Source: Lathyrus oleraceus (taxonomy: Eukaryota > Streptophyta > Magnoliopsida > Fabales > Fabaceae). From it: a stretch of DNA of 64,000 nt. Positions within the stretch are counted from its first letter, which is position 1; the number at the start of each line of letters is the position of its first letter. Below are positions 45,262 to 57,849 of the stretch, in pieces. The translations under genes were made by a program, and so were the position numbers. Where the stretch lies: assembly GCF_024323335.1 (NCBI RefSeq), contig NC_066581.1:38518699-38582698 (forward strand), given 5' to 3'. The notes beneath the pieces are model-generated. The model was given only the letters and a program-made list of their open reading frames with translations. It had not been told where the DNA came from and searched no databases.

Positions 45262-46161
45262 AACTTTGCCTAGTGGGTTTTGCCTACTTTTTGCCTTTGT
45301 TGTATTGTATGTTTATATTATTTGTGCCATATTTTTGTGCAAATTTGGGATGACTGTATTGTTTATAATGTATGAATTGCTTGATATATCAATTTCTTGT
45401 GTGCTTGGTGGTCTCTTGTGAGATGAGTTCTATACCCGAACTCGAGTGCACTTATGATAGGAGAATGGCATAGTCTTGTTGACTTGTGTAGAGTTATTCC
45501 TTAGCAAGTTGACTTGCAAGCCCATTCACTTGGTGGAGGTTATGTTGGGATCAATAATGTCACACGAGTAGTCGTGGTTAGGTATTACTCTTTCCAATAT
45601 ATGCCTTAGAACCCAAGGACCTTAGTTTACCAAGCCCATCTTGGCCTATTTTTAGGACGTAGTGTGAAGGTCGTTCAAGTGTAAGATTTGATACAATTGT
45701 TACGCGATACTACACTCATAAGAGTCTCTCTTGAGAATATTTTTGGAATACGAGTAGTCGTTTATCTGATAATATCCGAAAGATGGGATGATGACTATGG
45801 GAACCTCTTATAGAACATGATTGTGAGGTTTAACCATAATACATTCCCTTTGGGTGGTTCTTAATCGAGACTCTATGCTCGTGACTTGCAACAAACCCTT
45901 GATTCATGGTTGATCCGTTCTTGTATATCCTTAATATCAATGGAACTTGGGTGTTGATAAGGTGTAAACTATAATCCACCAAAATGGATGATTGATATTA
46001 AGGATGACTTGATCCATCCCATGACCTTTGTGTGGTGTGATTTGCTTGATCCTTGAGTGTGATTGTTGCATCCATGCATTCATGAATTCATACACATCCA
46101 TATCATCAACAATGAGAAAATTTTCAAGGAATTTAAGAGGTCTATTTGCAAATTTTCAGAC
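45262..46161 (+). other. 5' leader of Ogre A
   Basis: About 900 bp without a convincing ORF. ACGAGTAGTCGT occurs twice (45564-45575 and 45750-45761), the same core that forms the hairpin loops in the leader of Ogre C. Confidence 0.6.
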
Positions 46162-47613
46162 ATGGATAAGCAAAGAAGGAATACGAAGAAGTACAGTTTC
46201 AGACAACTCGACTTGAAAGAGTTAAGGAGTTTGACATCCTATGTATTAGATCCCTTGGAGTTCAAGGCTCGTCATGGGAAGCTTCTATCTATTCTTGCTA
46301 CTCAAGTGGATGAAGGTCTGATGAGTGTGTTGGTGCAGTTCTATGATCCTTTGTACCGTTGCTTCACTTTTCCGGATTTCTAGCTTTTGCCTACGCTTGA
46401 GGAGTATGCCTATCTTGTGGGTATACCTATCCTAGATTAGTTGCCGTTCAGTGGCCTGGAGAGAATTCCTTCTTCCCAAGAGATTGCTGATATGTTACAT
46501 ATAGATAAATCTATTATTGGTGCTCATATGACTACCAAAGGTGGAATTCAAGGTCTCCCATCTGATTTCCTCATTGCTCAAGCTACTATGTTTGGGAAGG
46601 CCATGAGTGAGGACGCCTTTGAGGCCATATTTGTATTTCTCATCTATGGGCTAGTGTTATTCCCCAACATCGACAAGTTTGTGGATGTGAACGCCATTAG
46701 GATTTTCTATACTCTTAATTCCGTTCCTACTCTATTGGGTGACACTTATTTCTCTTTGCATATGAGGAATGCAAAGGGTGGTGGTACCATTGTGTGCTGT
46801 TTGCCTCTGTTGTACAAGTGGTTTATTTCACACTTACCACAGACGCTTGCCTTCAAGGAGAACAAAGGATGTCTACGGTGGTCCACGAGACTTATGTCTC
46901 TCACTAATGATGATATCTTTTGGTATAATCGTGTATATGATGGTGTGCAGATTATCGACTCTTGTGGTGAATTCTCCAATGTGCCTCTTCTTGGTACATG
47001 TGGTGGGATTAACTATAACCCTATTTTGGCACGTCGTCATCTTGGGTTCCCCTTAAAGGATAAACCTAATAACATTCTGTTAGAAGGTGTGTTCTTTCAA
47101 GAGGGTAAAGATCCCCAAAACTTGAAGGGAAGGATGGTCAGCGCTTGGCGCAATATTCATCAGAAGGGAAGGAAAGAGCTTGGTCCGAAGAATTGTATTG
47201 CTTTGGAATCCTATACCTCATGGGTGAGGAAGAGAGCTTATGAGTACCTCATGCCTTATGATTACCCGAGACCTGCACCTATGGTTATGGCTGGGCCTTC
47301 AACCCTCCCTGACCAAGGAGTAGAGGAGTTGAGAGATGAAGACCGTTCGCGTGTTTGGGTCCGTGAGCGAGATGAGCTACTTCAGCAGCTTAGAGATAAA
47401 GATGCTTTAATAGAGTTTCTTGAGCATCAGGTTATCGACGAGTCTGATGATGTGGTGACTTCTCTTCTTCCTCAGTCTTCCAGGTTTTGGAAGAGGAAGT
47501 ACGATCGACTCGCCAAAGAGAAGGCAGATATGGAGGCAACCTATGAGAGAGAGGTGAAGAGGCTTCGTGCAGCTTATCTTCCGGTCTTGAGAGCTTTGGA
47601 TGATTGTTTCTAG
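46162..47613 (+). pseudogene. Ogre A ORF1 with two in-frame TAG codons
   Basis: The extra ORF found upstream of gag in Ogre elements; function unknown, with a plant-mobile-domain-like N-terminal half. MDKQRRNTKK at 46162 opens a 484-codon frame without frameshift. TAG at 46381-46383 follows CFTFPDF, where Ogre C has CFTFQDFQ, so a CAG to TAG change is well supported. The second TAG at 46438-46440 (GIPILD*LPF) is also compatible with CAG. Conserved blocks are AQ/VQFYDPLYRCFTF, PTLEEYAYLVGIP, FLIYGLVLFPNID, SVPTLLGDTYFSLHMRN and WSTRLMSLTNDDIFWYNRVY. The C-terminal ~120 residues are charged and helical (RERDELLQQLRDKDALIEFL), a probable coiled coil that is shorter than in Ogre C. Gag follows about 260 bp downstream. 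Confidence 0.8.
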
Positions 47614-47873
47614 GGTTCCATAGGATGTTATTTTCCTTCTCTCTTGTATTGTATTTGGTTACCAAGACTGTACTTCTTTGGTGTAAAATTTTTTCCAGAT
47701 ATTATTGATATGATTTTTCCATATATGTCTAAATGATTAATATTTCCAAACTGTTTGCGAATAGATCTTTAAAGTTCCTCTGATTAAAAAATAAATCATA
47801 TGCACAAGCATTTCATGCATCATGTGCATAAGCATGTTTTGTTCTAGGGCTTCTTGTTCAATGGTCTAACTCT

Positions 47874-48485
47874 GTGTTCTTCATTTATTTTGAAGACAAG
47901 CTGGCGCACCGGTACTACACCAGAGCCAACTCATCAAAGCTAATGGATCACCTAGAGCAAGAGAACAGAGAACTGAAGGAGGAAGTGCAAAGCCAGTCTT
48001 CTCCAACGCCTTCAACTCCTCCCCAGAGGATGGTCATCTCAGAGGTTGCTTCCTCTACCGTGCCTGCTGCTAGTGCTCATTTTACGCCTTCTGCTATGCC
48101 AGCCGGGTTTCCCTGGGGGATGCCCACTAATTTTTCTCCAGAGGGTCTCGCCCCAACTTTTGCTTCTCTGCCGGCATCTAGCCCGGTCCTTGCTGTGCCA
48201 CCTCCAGTCGTGCATACTTTGCCGAGAGTAGATGACACCATTTACCACTCTGAGCCAACTGAGGCCCCAGACGTGTATGAGAAAATGGACGCTATGAACG
48301 ATCAATTCCTTGAGCTGCGCTAGGAACTCAAAACTCTCAGAGGGAAGGACCTCTTTGGCAAATCTGCTGCTGAGCTCTGTCTTGTTCCTAATGTCAAGAT
48401 TCCTATTAAATTCAAAGTGCATGACTTTGAAAAGTACAAAGGAAACACTTGCCCGCTCAGCCATCTTGTGATGTATGTACGCAAG
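47874..48485 (+). pseudogene. Ogre A gag, 5' part, truncated by Ogre B
   Basis: Reads HRYYTRANSSKLMDHLEQEN near 47905, then a Glu-rich helix and a Pro/Ala/Ser-rich spacer. A TAG at 48321-48323 interrupts (LELR*ELKTL). The capsid start follows: LCLVPNVKIPIKFKVHDFEK. The latter block corresponds to MCLVPDVVIPPKFKAPEFEK of Ogre C. The coding sequence ends abruptly at 48485 inside the capsid (MYVRK), where the minus-strand LTR of Ogre B begins. Protease to integrase should continue on the far side of Ogre B, outside the window. Confidence 0.8.
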
Positions 48486-51400
48486 TGTCGCATCCGCGAA
48501 AAACAACCGGCGGGGAAAACAAAACAAACAGAGCCGCCACCGTGCGTTATTTATCCCACAGAGGGAAAGGAAACGCTCGAAGTAAACCTGGAAAAGATAT
48601 GGTCTCGCGACCAAAGAGAGATGGGATCGGGAGTCGGTTATGCGAAGGGAAGGTATTAGCACCCCTACGCATCCGTCGTACTCGACGGGATCCACGCTCA
48701 AAAGAATAGAAGAAAGGTTGCTAAACACTGCTCAAAAGAATGCACACACACTGGAATAAGACACAGATGGAAGAAAAGGGGGAACGGGCTCGCTAGGATA
48801 TCGCATCCTATGCCTACGTATCTCATCTGGAATGAGAATCAGAGCTACCGTAGTTCGGCTCACGCACGCCGAAACAAAACACACACACAAGAAACCGACT
48901 GCCAATCGCTGGGCTTACGTCAGACTCCACACAAACAGGCAAACATGGAAACCGAATGCCAATCACTGGACTTACATCAGACTCCGAACCAACAAACACA
49001 CACACGAAACCAACTGCCAATCGCTGGACTTACGTCAGACTCCAAGAAAACAAGAGGTTAACCGGACGCTGAGTCGTCAAAAGCAACAAAAAAGTTGAAC
49101 AAACAAGCCAACAGGGAGCCCGGTACTCGAGCCTGCTGGCTGTCAAGCAAACACACACAAAAAAGGAAAAGGGTGCCCGGAGAGATCTCGTACGATCTCC
49201 TGCCTACGTACCTCATCTGGTATGAGGATCAGGGCAACGTAGTTCCCCTTAACAGGGGAGAAACTTCTATCCTAACCAGAGTCTGGGAAATGACAAACTA
49301 AAAGGGAGACTGACTCGAGCCTAATAGTTATCATGCAATCCACAATGGTCCTAGGTTGAGGTTTCTATCTAACTTGCACAGGCAGCAAGCTATCCTAAAC
49401 ATCACAGGCAAAGTCATACAAGCACAAAAAGCAAGCACACACACTATATGCAAACAATTGGGCTCATACAAGGTTAGGCTGTGAAACACAAGCCAACTGG
49501 AATCGGGTGTAGTTAGCTCTTAACCCTAATATTGAGAGTTAGGGTGAAGCAGATGAAATGGGAAGTGAGGGTAAGACCTCACAGCTCTTATCCCTGGCCT
49601 GGGAGAGCTTCAGACAAATGAAAGTGTGGGAGTTCAGAAAGTAGGAACTCTTCTCCACATATGACTGACACAACAAAGATCTTGGGTTAATATCCACAAT
49701 GCATCAACACATGGTGTGAGCAAAGTGGATGACACACTGAATAGCAGGAGATGGGTTACACATCTCTTTTATCTGCCAATTGCCTCATAAGAGGACTTTT
49801 CCTGCTTGGCACAAAAATAAACATTCACAAGCATTGCCTCTTAAGGAGGGCTTCAGACAGGTGCCTGCCCATATAACAGGACAGGTCTTCCAGACTACAT
49901 GAAGTCAGAGAAGTTATACCTCAGTGGTTAAGCAACCAAGCAAAGCAAAGTTCAAAGTGAACTTAAAGCAACTAATGTACCTGTGAAAACATCAAACAAA
50001 TCAGTACAAAGTTCAGACAACCAAACAACAGTCAATCACACAATCAGACAGATAAGGCATTAAGCAACAATGTGCAAGTCACAAGCCAATAGGCACAACA
50101 CAAATAACTTGGCATCAACCTACAAAACAACTCAATATTAGCCCACATCAACCAACTAATCAACTCAAATGAGTGAGCAACTCCATCATGGTACTGTGCT
50201 TCTTAACCTGAAATCCACAACCCAAACAGTGAGTCCAAACCACTAGGTCAAAGCCTAGGGTCAAAAGAGGGTCAAACATTCAAAACAGAACATGAAATTT
50301 AACATGGATCAACTTCATTCAATCAAGAACACAATCCAAAAGATCCCATATCTAAATCATTAACCAAATGCATTTCATGAACCAAACATGGCAAGGTATG
50401 CAAATTGTGACCACATTATGACATCAGAAGAAACAAATGCACATTAAATCAAAAATGATTCAAATAATCTTGAAAAAATTCATGAGTAAACAAGACATAC
50501 AATATGATCATCACACAAAAAATTAGAGGCATTGGACATCATTAAGCATGGCAATCTCATAGCATAAGTCAAGATAATCACAACAAGCTCATGTGTGACA
50601 CAAATTGTCACACCAAGTTAGCATAGGCATAAAACAGAAATGGTAATTGGTAAAAACCTCAAACCAAAGCCAAAACAACACTCAACATGTCTAGAAATAG
50701 CATGCAAAATTTCACATTCATTGGATAAGGAACAAGCATTTCACAATCAAATGAAGTTCGAAGCAATTTTAAAGCTCAAATGTGACCATCCAGAATGAAA
50801 AATCTCAATTAAATCAGAAATGATCCCAAAAATTCCAACAAAAATCATGCTCATTCACAACATCTATAGCATGCATCATATAAAAAATCAAGGCAAGTGG
50901 ATATCATTTGGCATGGCAAACTCATCAATCAAGTTGAATATCACAAGGTGTGACACAAATTGTCACACCTAACTTAGCACATTCTTAAAACAGCAATGGT
51001 AATTGATAAAAATACCAAATCAACACCAAAATGTCAAGCAAGGAGTCTAGTTATATCATGCAAAATTTCATGAGCATTGGATAAGAATCAAGCATTTCAC
51101 AAAGGATATAGCATGGCAAGGTCAAGAATGCATACATGTTCAAGTATCCTAGCACCAAAAATTAATCAGCCAAGCACAATTTTCATTTTAATGATGATAA
51201 AAGACTAGAGAGGATCAGGATCACAATCCAAAAAATCTCATAATTTTTGGATGATTTTTCAATCATGTATGAATTTATGAAGTTGATGGAACAAAGTAAA
51301 AAATGAAATGGACATTTTAATATGAAAATAGGAGAAAATGAAATGGCATTTTGAAAAGCGCTTCAGCCAAGGATCGAAGCCAGTGCATATTTGAATCCAA

Positions 51401-53461
51401 AGCGCGCGCTACATCAAAACGACGTAGTTTTGATGTCAAACCCTAATCTGGCGCGCATGTATGGAAATTTGAAATCCGCAGGAAAACATGATGAACACGT
51501 AACAAAATCCGCAGGAAGCCGTATGCGTTCCGCAGGTAACTCCACAGGAAATCTGGAAACAGTATGAACATGATGAAGATCATGAAGATCTTCATCCACG
51601 AATTTCCAGAAAAATTCAACACATCCAGAAACAAAAAATGAGCATATCATTGTGTAGATCTTCCATCACACAACAAGAATCCATAAACATTTCACCAAAA
51701 AACATCAAAACATGCATGGATCGAATGAAAGAAGATTCATCATCAAAACTTTAAACAATTGTATCTCACTCAAAACAGCATGGATTTTCATGATTCAAAG
51801 CTCAAATTCATTAACATCACAAGATCTACAAAAATAGCATAATAATTTTGAGTAATGAGAGATTCGATTGGTGACCTCTTGAAGAGCAGAAGTTGGAATT
51901 CGTGTTATCCAGGCTTTGCAATGCTCAGCAGTTCTTCTATAACACTTGTATGGATGATTGGAGGAAGAATTGAGGCTTAATTGTGCACGATCTCTCCAAA
52001 ATCTGAGTTCACCATTGATGCTTCCAAGCTTCGAGCATGCTTCAAACTGCACCAATTCTCTTGATTCCACGTGCAAAGTTGATCAATAACTCTTCAGGAA
52101 CAAGTATCAAGCAATGGCAATGGCTTCAATGTGAAGAAATTGGAAGAAATTTTTGAGAGAAAATTTTGGAGTTCTAGATCTAGATCTGAAATTATGAGTG
52201 TTGTTAGTGAAAAACAGTTAGGGTTTCTGTTATATACCTCCTACTAATCATGCTCATAATCATGTTTAAGCAAATGGTAAATGTAATTAGCAATTTGGAG
52301 TGTAAGTGCAAAATTTGTTTTTTCACCTTATGCATGAAAATGCATGTGAACAGTGCACGAGTTTGGATTGAATTTCACTTAAAAACCTATTTTTGAGCTA
52401 AAGGCAATGGCACAATGTTCAAATAATGCACCAATTTTAAATTCCATATTTTCCCTCCAAAAATCAAGTGAATTTTCAAATATTCATGTGATGATAATAC
52501 ATGTCATGTAATGCAAGATTTGGAAACTAGAGATCATAAGGAGAAGAATGCAAAAAGAGCCATCCAATTTGAAGTTATGGTTGAGAAGTTACGCTCATTT
52601 GAAGTCCAATGCATATTTGGTCAAGTTTTGATCATATCTCCTTAACCACACATGAGAAATCCATGACCTTGGACTTTTTGGAAATGGGAAAGAAAGATCT
52701 ACAACTTTCATGTTCAACACAATTTCATTTGAAGCTTGCTTGATGATGTAATCTTGAGTTGAAAACCTTTCCATTTTTGGCAAGTTCAAATTACAGGTCA
52801 CTTTCTATTTTTGGAAAGTTTTGACCTGACTTTAAATTCTTCAATGTTGATGTTTGAAATGTCAAATGAGACTTGTTTGAACATGAATGAAGTATTTCCA
52901 CTCACTTCCCACCTCCAAATCCAACAGTTGACTTGACAGTTGACTTTTGTGGTTGATAGATGACTTGGTCATGCACAGATGATTTTGAGCCTCAACCACT
53001 TGATGAAATGGCACCAAAATGAGACCCTAGATTATACAAGCTCAACAAAATCATATGATGATCTCCATCTCAACAAAGACCTCATCTCCTTGAAAAACCT
53101 TGATTGGTATAATGCAACTGATTAGGGTTGACCAGAGGTCAAAACCCTAATCCCAAGGAACCTCAGATGATTAATGAACCATGATGATGATGATGTACCA
53201 TTTCAACCAAAATAATACTCAACCTCCTTGAGGAACCAAGAAACCCTAGTTGAAGCACAAACCTCAGATGATTGATGATCAATTCATGAAACCTTTAGGA
53301 TTGCATCTCTTAACCTCTCTATCCTCTGAGAAAGACTTAGGAGGATGACTTGCTTATTGTTTCACATGATATGCAAAGATGTAAGGCCTAATGTCCTACA
53401 AAATGAAATACAATATGCTAAACTAGTCCCAAGAGAGGAGGGCAAATTTTGAGGTGTTACA
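48486..53461 (-). repeat. 3' LTR of Ogre-type element B (minus strand, 4976 bp)
   Basis: On the minus strand it starts TGTAACACCTCAAAATTTGCC at 53461 and ends GGATGCGACA at 48486. It is the 3' LTR because a polypurine tract lies directly upstream (53462-53475). The LTR end contains the landmark GGTGCTAATACCTTCCC (near 48645-48665), shared with Ogre C. A 57-58-bp tandem triplicate (each with GCCAATCGCTGG or close) lies at about 48895-49055. The ORFs inside have no coding character. Confidence 0.8.
48895..49055. repeat. 57-58-bp tandem repeat (3 copies) in the Ogre B LTR
   Basis: GCCAATCGCTGG/GCCAATCACTGG recurs at 48901, 48958 and 49016, each followed by CTTACGTCAGACTCC or CTTACATCAGACTCC. 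Confidence 0.8.
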
Positions 53462-53475
53462 GCTGCCCCTATTCA
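53462..53475 (-). other. Polypurine tract of Ogre B
   Basis: The minus strand reads GAATAGGGGCAGCT directly before the LTR start TGTAAC, in the correct position for plus-strand priming. Confidence 0.6.
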
Positions 53476-54669
53476 ATCCACTATGGACCTGTCGATATGA
53501 ATAGCCTCGGCTTTCAGATGATCAGGGCGAAGAGTGATTGAATACCGAGAACAGATGAACAATTTGCACTCTGATGGGAAAATAATTAACAATGCCTGTC
53601 AGAATTGGCAAAGAAGCAATCTTGAAAAGAAGAATCCGTCTGGTACAGAGAAAAGTCGGCCTGAATACCGAAAAGGAACATTGACCTGGATATCAAAATA
53701 AATGGTAACACAGGAATACCATCATGGCCTGAACGCCACTCATCAGTCTGAATACTGAGCATCATAGTATGAGTATTGATACCGGTCTGAACACCGAGAG
53801 ATTGGCCTGAACGCCATTTCGGTCTGAATACCGGAAACCTGGCCTGAATGCCGCAAGCTGCATCGATCTGAACTTCGGAAGCTTCTTCGATCTGAAAATC
53901 GGAAACTGGTCTGAATACCCACCTCGGCCTGAACACCGGAAACTTCTTCGATCTGAAAATCGGAAAACTGGCCTGGGTGCCACAAGTTCTTCGACCTGAA
54001 TGTCGTAAACTTCTTCGATCTGAAAATCGGAAAACTGGCCTAGGTGCCACAAGTTCTTCGACCTGAATGTCGGAAACTTCTTCGATCTGAAAATCGGAAA
54101 CTGGCCTGAACGCCATTTCGGTCTGAATACCGGAAAAACTTTCATGCCTGTCAGCATCGGCAAAAAGGAATAGTGATAAATGAGGCGACACGCATACCAA
54201 CGACCCATGTTGGGGATAACAGGCCATGAGCATGCTATCCTCTATTCAACCCTAGCAAACGAACAAATTGCGTTCAGCTGGGGATCATCTCTTTTTACTT
54301 TTCTTTTTGTTCTTTTCTTGGACCCCGAAACTTCTTTGATTAGCATTTCCATCTCCGCACGACAGACCCTTCCTCCAATATCGCACTACTGGGGAATACT
54401 GTTGATTCAAAATCACGATGCCAAACTCCTCGGAGTAACATCTTCACCTTCTGGCGAAACCACCTCTCAAACAATAACCACGACTTGAGACTAGCTTATG
54501 CTTGCAATGCTTATGCATGATGATTTTTTAGCGTAATGCTCCATAATCATGGAAATGCTACGCAATTAGCTATGCAATATGCTATGCTTATCTATATGAT
54601 GAATGCATAAAAAAGTATCCCCCTCAAGGGACTCTTCTGGGGAGCTCGAGGCACTCCTGCTGAGGAACC
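53476..54669 (-). mobile_element. 3' untranslated region of Ogre B (minus strand), truncated by Ogre C
   Basis: Non-coding region between pol (not visible) and the 3' LTR. It contains a variable tandem array at 53640-54150 and is cut at 54670 by the LTR of Ogre C. The 215-aa open frame over the array is a by-product of its regular units. Confidence 0.65.
53640..54150. repeat. Tandem array in the Ogre B 3' UTR
   Basis: CTTCTTCGATCTGAAAATCGG recurs at 53882, 53943, 54010 and 54077, spacing 61, 67 and 67 bp. Within each unit a degenerate ~20-bp subunit of the type CTGAATnnCGGAAAC repeats. Flanking, more diverged subunits extend the array on both sides. Confidence 0.85.
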
Positions 54670-55671
54670 TGTCATACCCTAAATTTTACCCTGGTTTTTT
54701 TCGCTTGCATCAACATAGCATGAACCGATCCATTTTTGTTGTGCATTTCATTAGTTAAAAAGCATTTATCAGAGTTTATATAAAAAGTTGGGAGTTCTGG
54801 CATTTTATCTGATCTTGATAATTTTCATTCAGTCATATGTTGATTGAGAAGTCGAAAGATTTGATTTCTCGAATCTTAAGTGCATCATTCACTCACTTGC
54901 ATCTTGTTTCAGAGGTTCAGAGATTGATAATGAAGAGTATTTACATTGTATGAATCTTTGTAGGTTTTAATTGTGATAGAGAATCATAAGTAAATGGTCT
55001 GAGAGTGATTCATTTGCATCTGATTGTCTGTTCACGATTATTCAGTCAATAATTCAGTTTATTTACAAGAGGTTTTCATTTTGTACTTGTCACAGCGTGC
55101 ATTTTATTTCGCTATAAATAATTTTTCGGATCTACAGACAGATCGGTCAAATCGTTTCTGAATTGTACTTCAAATTAGCGGGCAAAAAAAAAATTTCAAA
55201 ATTGAGCTTGGAGATGTCAGTTTTTTTTTTATGTTTCACGTAGTTCAATCTGGCATGCTCGTTTTATTTTTTTCAACTACTTTTTTGTCGCATTTTTATC
55301 CGCCTGTGCCTTTTAACCGATCGATTTTATTTCAAAATTTGATCAAAACTTGTATGTTTCCGAGAAATTTCTTTCACGATGGTCATTTTAATGCGTTCAG
55401 TTTATTTTTCGGATATTGTACGCCGGATTTTTATTTGTTTTTTATCCGATTATTTTTGGTCTTTTGCCAAAATAATTGGGAAAATTATTTAGAATTCTCT
55501 ATGGTTTCAATTTTATTTTTACTCATGTTTATGTATTTTTAATTTTATTAATAAAGTTAAAAAAGTTTAGTTTTTTATTAATCAATCAACTTGGATTATT
55601 TATTTTTATTTTTTAAATTAATTTTTTTTTTTTTATAAATCTTTTAACTAATTGCGGAATGCCACTTGGCA

Positions 55672-55860
55672 TTACTTTTCTTTCTCTTTCACTTTTTCTC
55701 TTATTTCCTTTTCTTTTCTCTCTTTCTTTTTCTCTTTCCTTTCTTCTCTTTCTCTCTCCACGTTCCTTCTCCACTCTCTTTCCTATTTTCTCTTTTTCTC
55801 CACTCTCTTTCCTGTTTTCTCTTTTTCTCCACTCTCTTTCCTATTCTCTCACCACATCAC
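55672..55860 (+). repeat. Polypyrimidine tract with 29-bp tandem repeats
   Basis: About 190 bp of nearly pure C/T on the plus strand. CCACTCTCTTTCCT recurs at 55771, 55800 and 55829 (29-bp spacing). The Phe/Ser-rich open frames over it are composition artefacts. Confidence 0.85.
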
Positions 55861-55950
55861 TTCTCTTACCACATCACTTCAACACACAGAAAAATAATAA
55901 TAAATTATTTTCTTATTTTTTCACTAAAAGAGCAAACCGCCCTCCCTCTC

Positions 55951-55957
55951 TATAATA
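55951..55957 (+). promoter_or_regulatory. Possible TATA box in the Ogre C LTR
   Basis: CTCTATAATATCTAAC just downstream of the polypyrimidine tract. Position within U3 is plausible; function inferred only. Confidence 0.3.
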
Positions 55958-56615
55958 TCTAACCTCATTTTTTTATCACAAAAAAAATCATATCAGCAAC
56001 AAGAACTTATTAAAAATATCTATACTGTTCAATCTCTCAAACCTCCATCCACTTCTTCACCATTCACATTGCCACCATTAGACCAACACTTCAAACCAAG
56101 AACAACAAAACTCAGATCCTAACTCCAAGCTCCATCCGTCAAAAACGTCCAATAATCCGACCTCGCGACCGCGACCACCGCCATTGAACTGCCATTTCCG
56201 AAATTAATTACGTTAGTTTTTTTTCACTTTTAATTTTGATATGTGTTAGACTAAATTTATTTATGTTGTGCAAAATTTTTAAGGATTGAAAAGAGAGATT
56301 TGATGAGAGTTTAAGTTGGAGATTTAATGATTTAAGTTAGAAATTAATGAGTTTAAATTGGTTTTAGAAAAAAAAAAAAAAAAGGGTTTGGTTGTTGTTC
56401 TGGTAAATGGCGAGACACAGGAGGAAGAAGAAATTTTTGAGTCTTTCTCCCCTGCCATGTTTCAGGCAGGGGGTGGTTGTTTTAAAAAAATAAATAAAAA
56501 AACAAAATAAAAAAGGGAAGGAAGAAGAAGAAATGATTTCCTCTCTCCCAACACACACATCACGTTTTGTTTTTTTTTTTTTTTTTTTAATTATATATTT
56601 TTTTTTTTCTTTCCT

Positions 56616-56656
56616 TAGTTTATATTATTATTATCATTATTATTATTATTATTGTA

Positions 56657-56694
<38 letters not shown>

Positions 56695-56829
56695 GAATAT
56701 TATTATTATTACCATTAATTTAGTATTAATTGTTAATATTATTACTAACTTCCTATTTATAACTATTATCATCATTGATTATTGTTATTCTAATTCATTA
56801 GTTATCATTTATTCTCTAATTTATTATTA

Positions 56830-56878
<49 letters not shown>

Positions 56879-57310
56879 TTATTATTCACTATTATTTATT
56901 ATTATTATTAGTATTACTACTGATGTTACTATTATTATTATTTATTTTATTTATTTCATTTATAAAACATTATTATTTATTTATTGATTTTTTTTATTAT
57001 TCTTATTATTAGTTGTTATTACTGTTAGTATTATTGTTAATTGCGATTATTAGTATTACTGAATTTTATTTATCATTATCTATTATTGTTTGTTTATTTT
57101 TTATTTTTTATTAACTATTATTATTATTATATTTATTTATTTGTTTATTTTTATTATTCTTATTATTAGTTATTATCATTATCGATTGTTGTCATTATTT
57201 GTTTATTTTATTTTATTTATCATTATTTATTATTATTTGTATAAGTTTTCCAGATTATTATTATTATTATTAGTTTTGTTTTATTATTATTATCATATTT
57301 ATTTATTAAT
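56616..57310. repeat. TTA/TTATTA-derived microsatellite region
   Basis: About 700 bp composed mainly of TTA, TTAT and TCATTA units with interruptions, giving spurious Ile/Tyr-rich open frames. Confidence 0.9.
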
Positions 57311-57849
57311 TAATTGGTCATTACTTATTAATTTTTTTTTTTTTTTTAAAAATTGATTTAAATTGTCCGATTGATTTTTCACAAATGCGTAGTAATTTTA
57401 AAATTAAAAATTCAATTTAACTTCCGATTTTACTTCGAGTCCCTTGGTTTTCTCTTGGGCCTTCTTACAACGAGATTCTTTTATTATTTTTTTATTTTTA
57501 TTTTTTTTTTTTCTTTTTCAAACTGTCTTTCAAAACTTATATCATTTAATTATTATATTGTACCCCCATTCCTAAACACGTGTAATAAATTTACCGCTTT
57601 CATTTACTTTACTGTACTATTTGATTGTTAACAAAAGATTAAAATCACCCTTTTAGAAAAGAACAAAAACAAACACTCGATCCAACGTCGAGTCTTTTTT
57701 CCAAATTAAATCCAAATTGATTGCAAAGTCAAATATGCCCCCGCCACATCCAAATTATTTTCATAAGTCAACTTCTGACACTTGATCCAACGTCAAGTCG
57801 TCCCCTATTTTCAAAAGCTTTTCACAATAAAAATGGAAGAAACTGATTA

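Noticed and set aside
48039..48728. 229-aa minus-strand ORF
   Set aside because: Spans the junction between Ogre A gag (read antisense) and the LTR end of Ogre B; it is a shadow created by the insertion.
53640..54150. Regular repeats with spacer-like variation, superficially CRISPR-like
   Set aside because: Units are degenerate, spacers are also repeat-derived, and the context is the 3' UTR of a plant Ogre element; no cas genes and a eukaryotic genome.
53586..54233. 215-aa minus-strand ORF and overlapping 148- and 80-aa frames
   Set aside because: They arise because the tandem unit lacks stops in several frames; repetitive FRPVSDFQIEE-type peptide, no known domain.
55652..55962. Three overlapping Phe/Ser/Leu-rich ORFs resembling membrane proteins
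   Set aside because: Direct translation of a polypyrimidine tract in three frames; low-complexity artefact.
56533..57356. Ile/Tyr/Phe-rich ORFs
   Set aside because: Products of TTA/TAT microsatellite sequence within an LTR.
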